Both the position numbers and the translations under genes were made by a program. Positions 14,180-14,622 of a stretch of DNA of 14,622 nt are shown piece after piece. The stretch's first letter is position 1; each line of letters starts with the position of its first letter. This DNA is from JBFLVQ01 sp040758525 (GTDB lineage: Bacteria > Acidobacteriota > Blastocatellia > Chloracidobacteriales > JADJPF01), in contig JBFLVQ010000171.1 of NCBI GenBank assembly GCA_040758525.1, positions 1 through 14,622 of the forward strand, written 5' to 3'. The notes under the pieces were generated by a model, which was given only the letters and a program-made list of their open reading frames with translations, did no database searches and was not told where the DNA came from.

Positions 14180-14622
14180 TTATGGCGGTGAGGTGGGCAA
14201 GATTGAATAGTATTCAATGTCGTCCGACTTCCCATCTAAGGTTGCGCGCAGAAAGACTAGATCTTCACTCATTTCTGCCTGTGTAAAGATTTTGCGTATC
14301 TTAGTGATAAACTGTCCCGAGCGTATATGGCCACGCAACAGGCGTAGTTTATTGATATCCTCTTTGGGCGCATATCGATTAAAAGGCTCCCTACCTTCTA
14401 GCACAGCGATATCATTAGGCCTAATCTTCTTGGCCCATTCCAGAGTAGCTGGAATATAGCCTTGTTGCGACAACTGTTGAAATCTTTTCGTTAATGGAGA
14501 GAGCCTTGGTGTTACATGTTGTTGCCAAGAGACCTCTTGTGCTGTCAGTTTTTCTGGAACCGCAAAGCTCATCGCCTGATGCCACATTTGCGTAAAAGAG
14601 GGTTGATAGGAAAAGTCGCTGG
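14180..14622 (-). CDS. Unrecognised protein, C-terminal part; 5' end outside window
   Basis: The frame is open from the right window edge (14622) to the TAA at 14182-14180, about 146 codons. An internal ATG at 14587 is probably not the start, since the frame runs on upstream with plausible coding sequence (SDFSYQPSFTQ). The visible part is hydrophilic, Gln/Lys/Arg-rich and without cysteine, haem motif or membrane segment (YIPATLEWAKKIRPNDIAVLEGREPFNRY, split here only for reading: YIPATLEWAKK, then IRPNDIAVLEGREPF). It lies 70 bp upstream of the di-haem cytochrome on the same strand and may share its transcript and function. I do not recognise the family. Confidence 0.6.
   Translation of the reverse strand, partial: SDFSYQPSFTQMWHQAMSFAVPEKLTAQEVSWQQHVTPRLSPLTKRFQQLSQQGYIPATLEWAKKIRPNDIAVLEGREPFNRYAPKEDINKLRLLRGHIRSGQFITKIRKIFTQAEMSEDLVFLRATLDGKSDDIEYYSILPTSPP
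14202..14218. repeat. 17-bp inverted repeat within the last codons of the partial gene
   Basis: ATTGAATA-G-TATTCAAT is a perfect inverted repeat. It lies in coding sequence (codons for IEYYS) near the end of the right-edge gene. TATTCAATG recurs 70 bases away at 14141-14149, in the gap before the cytochrome gene. Confidence 0.35.

Noticed and set aside
1..14622. tRNA, rRNA, CRISPR arrays, insertion sequences, attachment sites
   Set aside because: I looked in all intergenic stretches and saw no cloverleaf, spaced repeat array, transposase frame or terminal inverted repeats.

Overview
This is a 14.6 kb piece of what looks like an ordinary bacterial chromosome of moderate GC content (mid-40s percent by eye), with genes on both strands and no tRNA, rRNA, transposase, phage gene or CRISPR array that I can see. 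The gene mix fits a Gram-negative, deep-branching heterotroph. It includes long-form SerA, PilZ, a cyanobacterial/plant-style GlgC, a Crp/Fnr protein with a TTRPRIS recognition helix, a cobalamin radical SAM enzyme of the DUF4070/HpnP type, a secreted DHOR-type di-haem cytochrome, and DUF2723 and M50B membrane proteins. Acidobacteriota, or a lineage near the Cyanobacteria, is my best guess, held with low confidence.

Region by region. 1-706 (minus) is the N-terminal 235 codons of a DUF2723 membrane glycosyltransferase-like protein that runs off the left edge. 784-1632 (plus) is an M50B-like membrane protein closed by a hairpin terminator. 1781-3373 (plus) is serA, with its own promoter; its true start is the ATG at 1781. 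3379-3735 (minus) is a PilZ protein convergent with serA, and 3935-5215 (minus) is glgC. A 138-bp divergent region separates glgC from a psuG-der pair (5354-7680, plus). 7681-8136 holds at most one doubtful small ORF, a terminator and a cluster of inverted repeats.

8137-10462 is the least ordinary part. It has a Crp/Fnr-family regulator, an unrecognised small protein, a DUF2283 protein and a six-helix membrane protein. A near-identical 45-bp promoter block occurs twice here, once before the small protein and once before the membrane protein. Each copy is centred on the palindrome TGTTCAATATTGAACA (one mismatch in the second). The spacing to a -10-like element is that expected when a Crp/Fnr dimer activates from -41.5. 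I propose a small local regulon; this is inference from sequence.

10608-12080 (plus) is the cobalamin-binding radical SAM enzyme, with a TTG start and its own promoter. It converges on 12145-14109 (minus), the secreted di-haem cytochrome, across a strong bidirectional terminator. 14180-14622 (minus) is the C-terminal part of an unrecognised protein that runs off the right edge.

The conserved genes cover serine synthesis (serA), glycogen precursor supply (glgC), pseudouridine breakdown (psuG), 50S ribosome assembly (der) and c-di-GMP response (PilZ). They look like independent transcription units, not one pathway.
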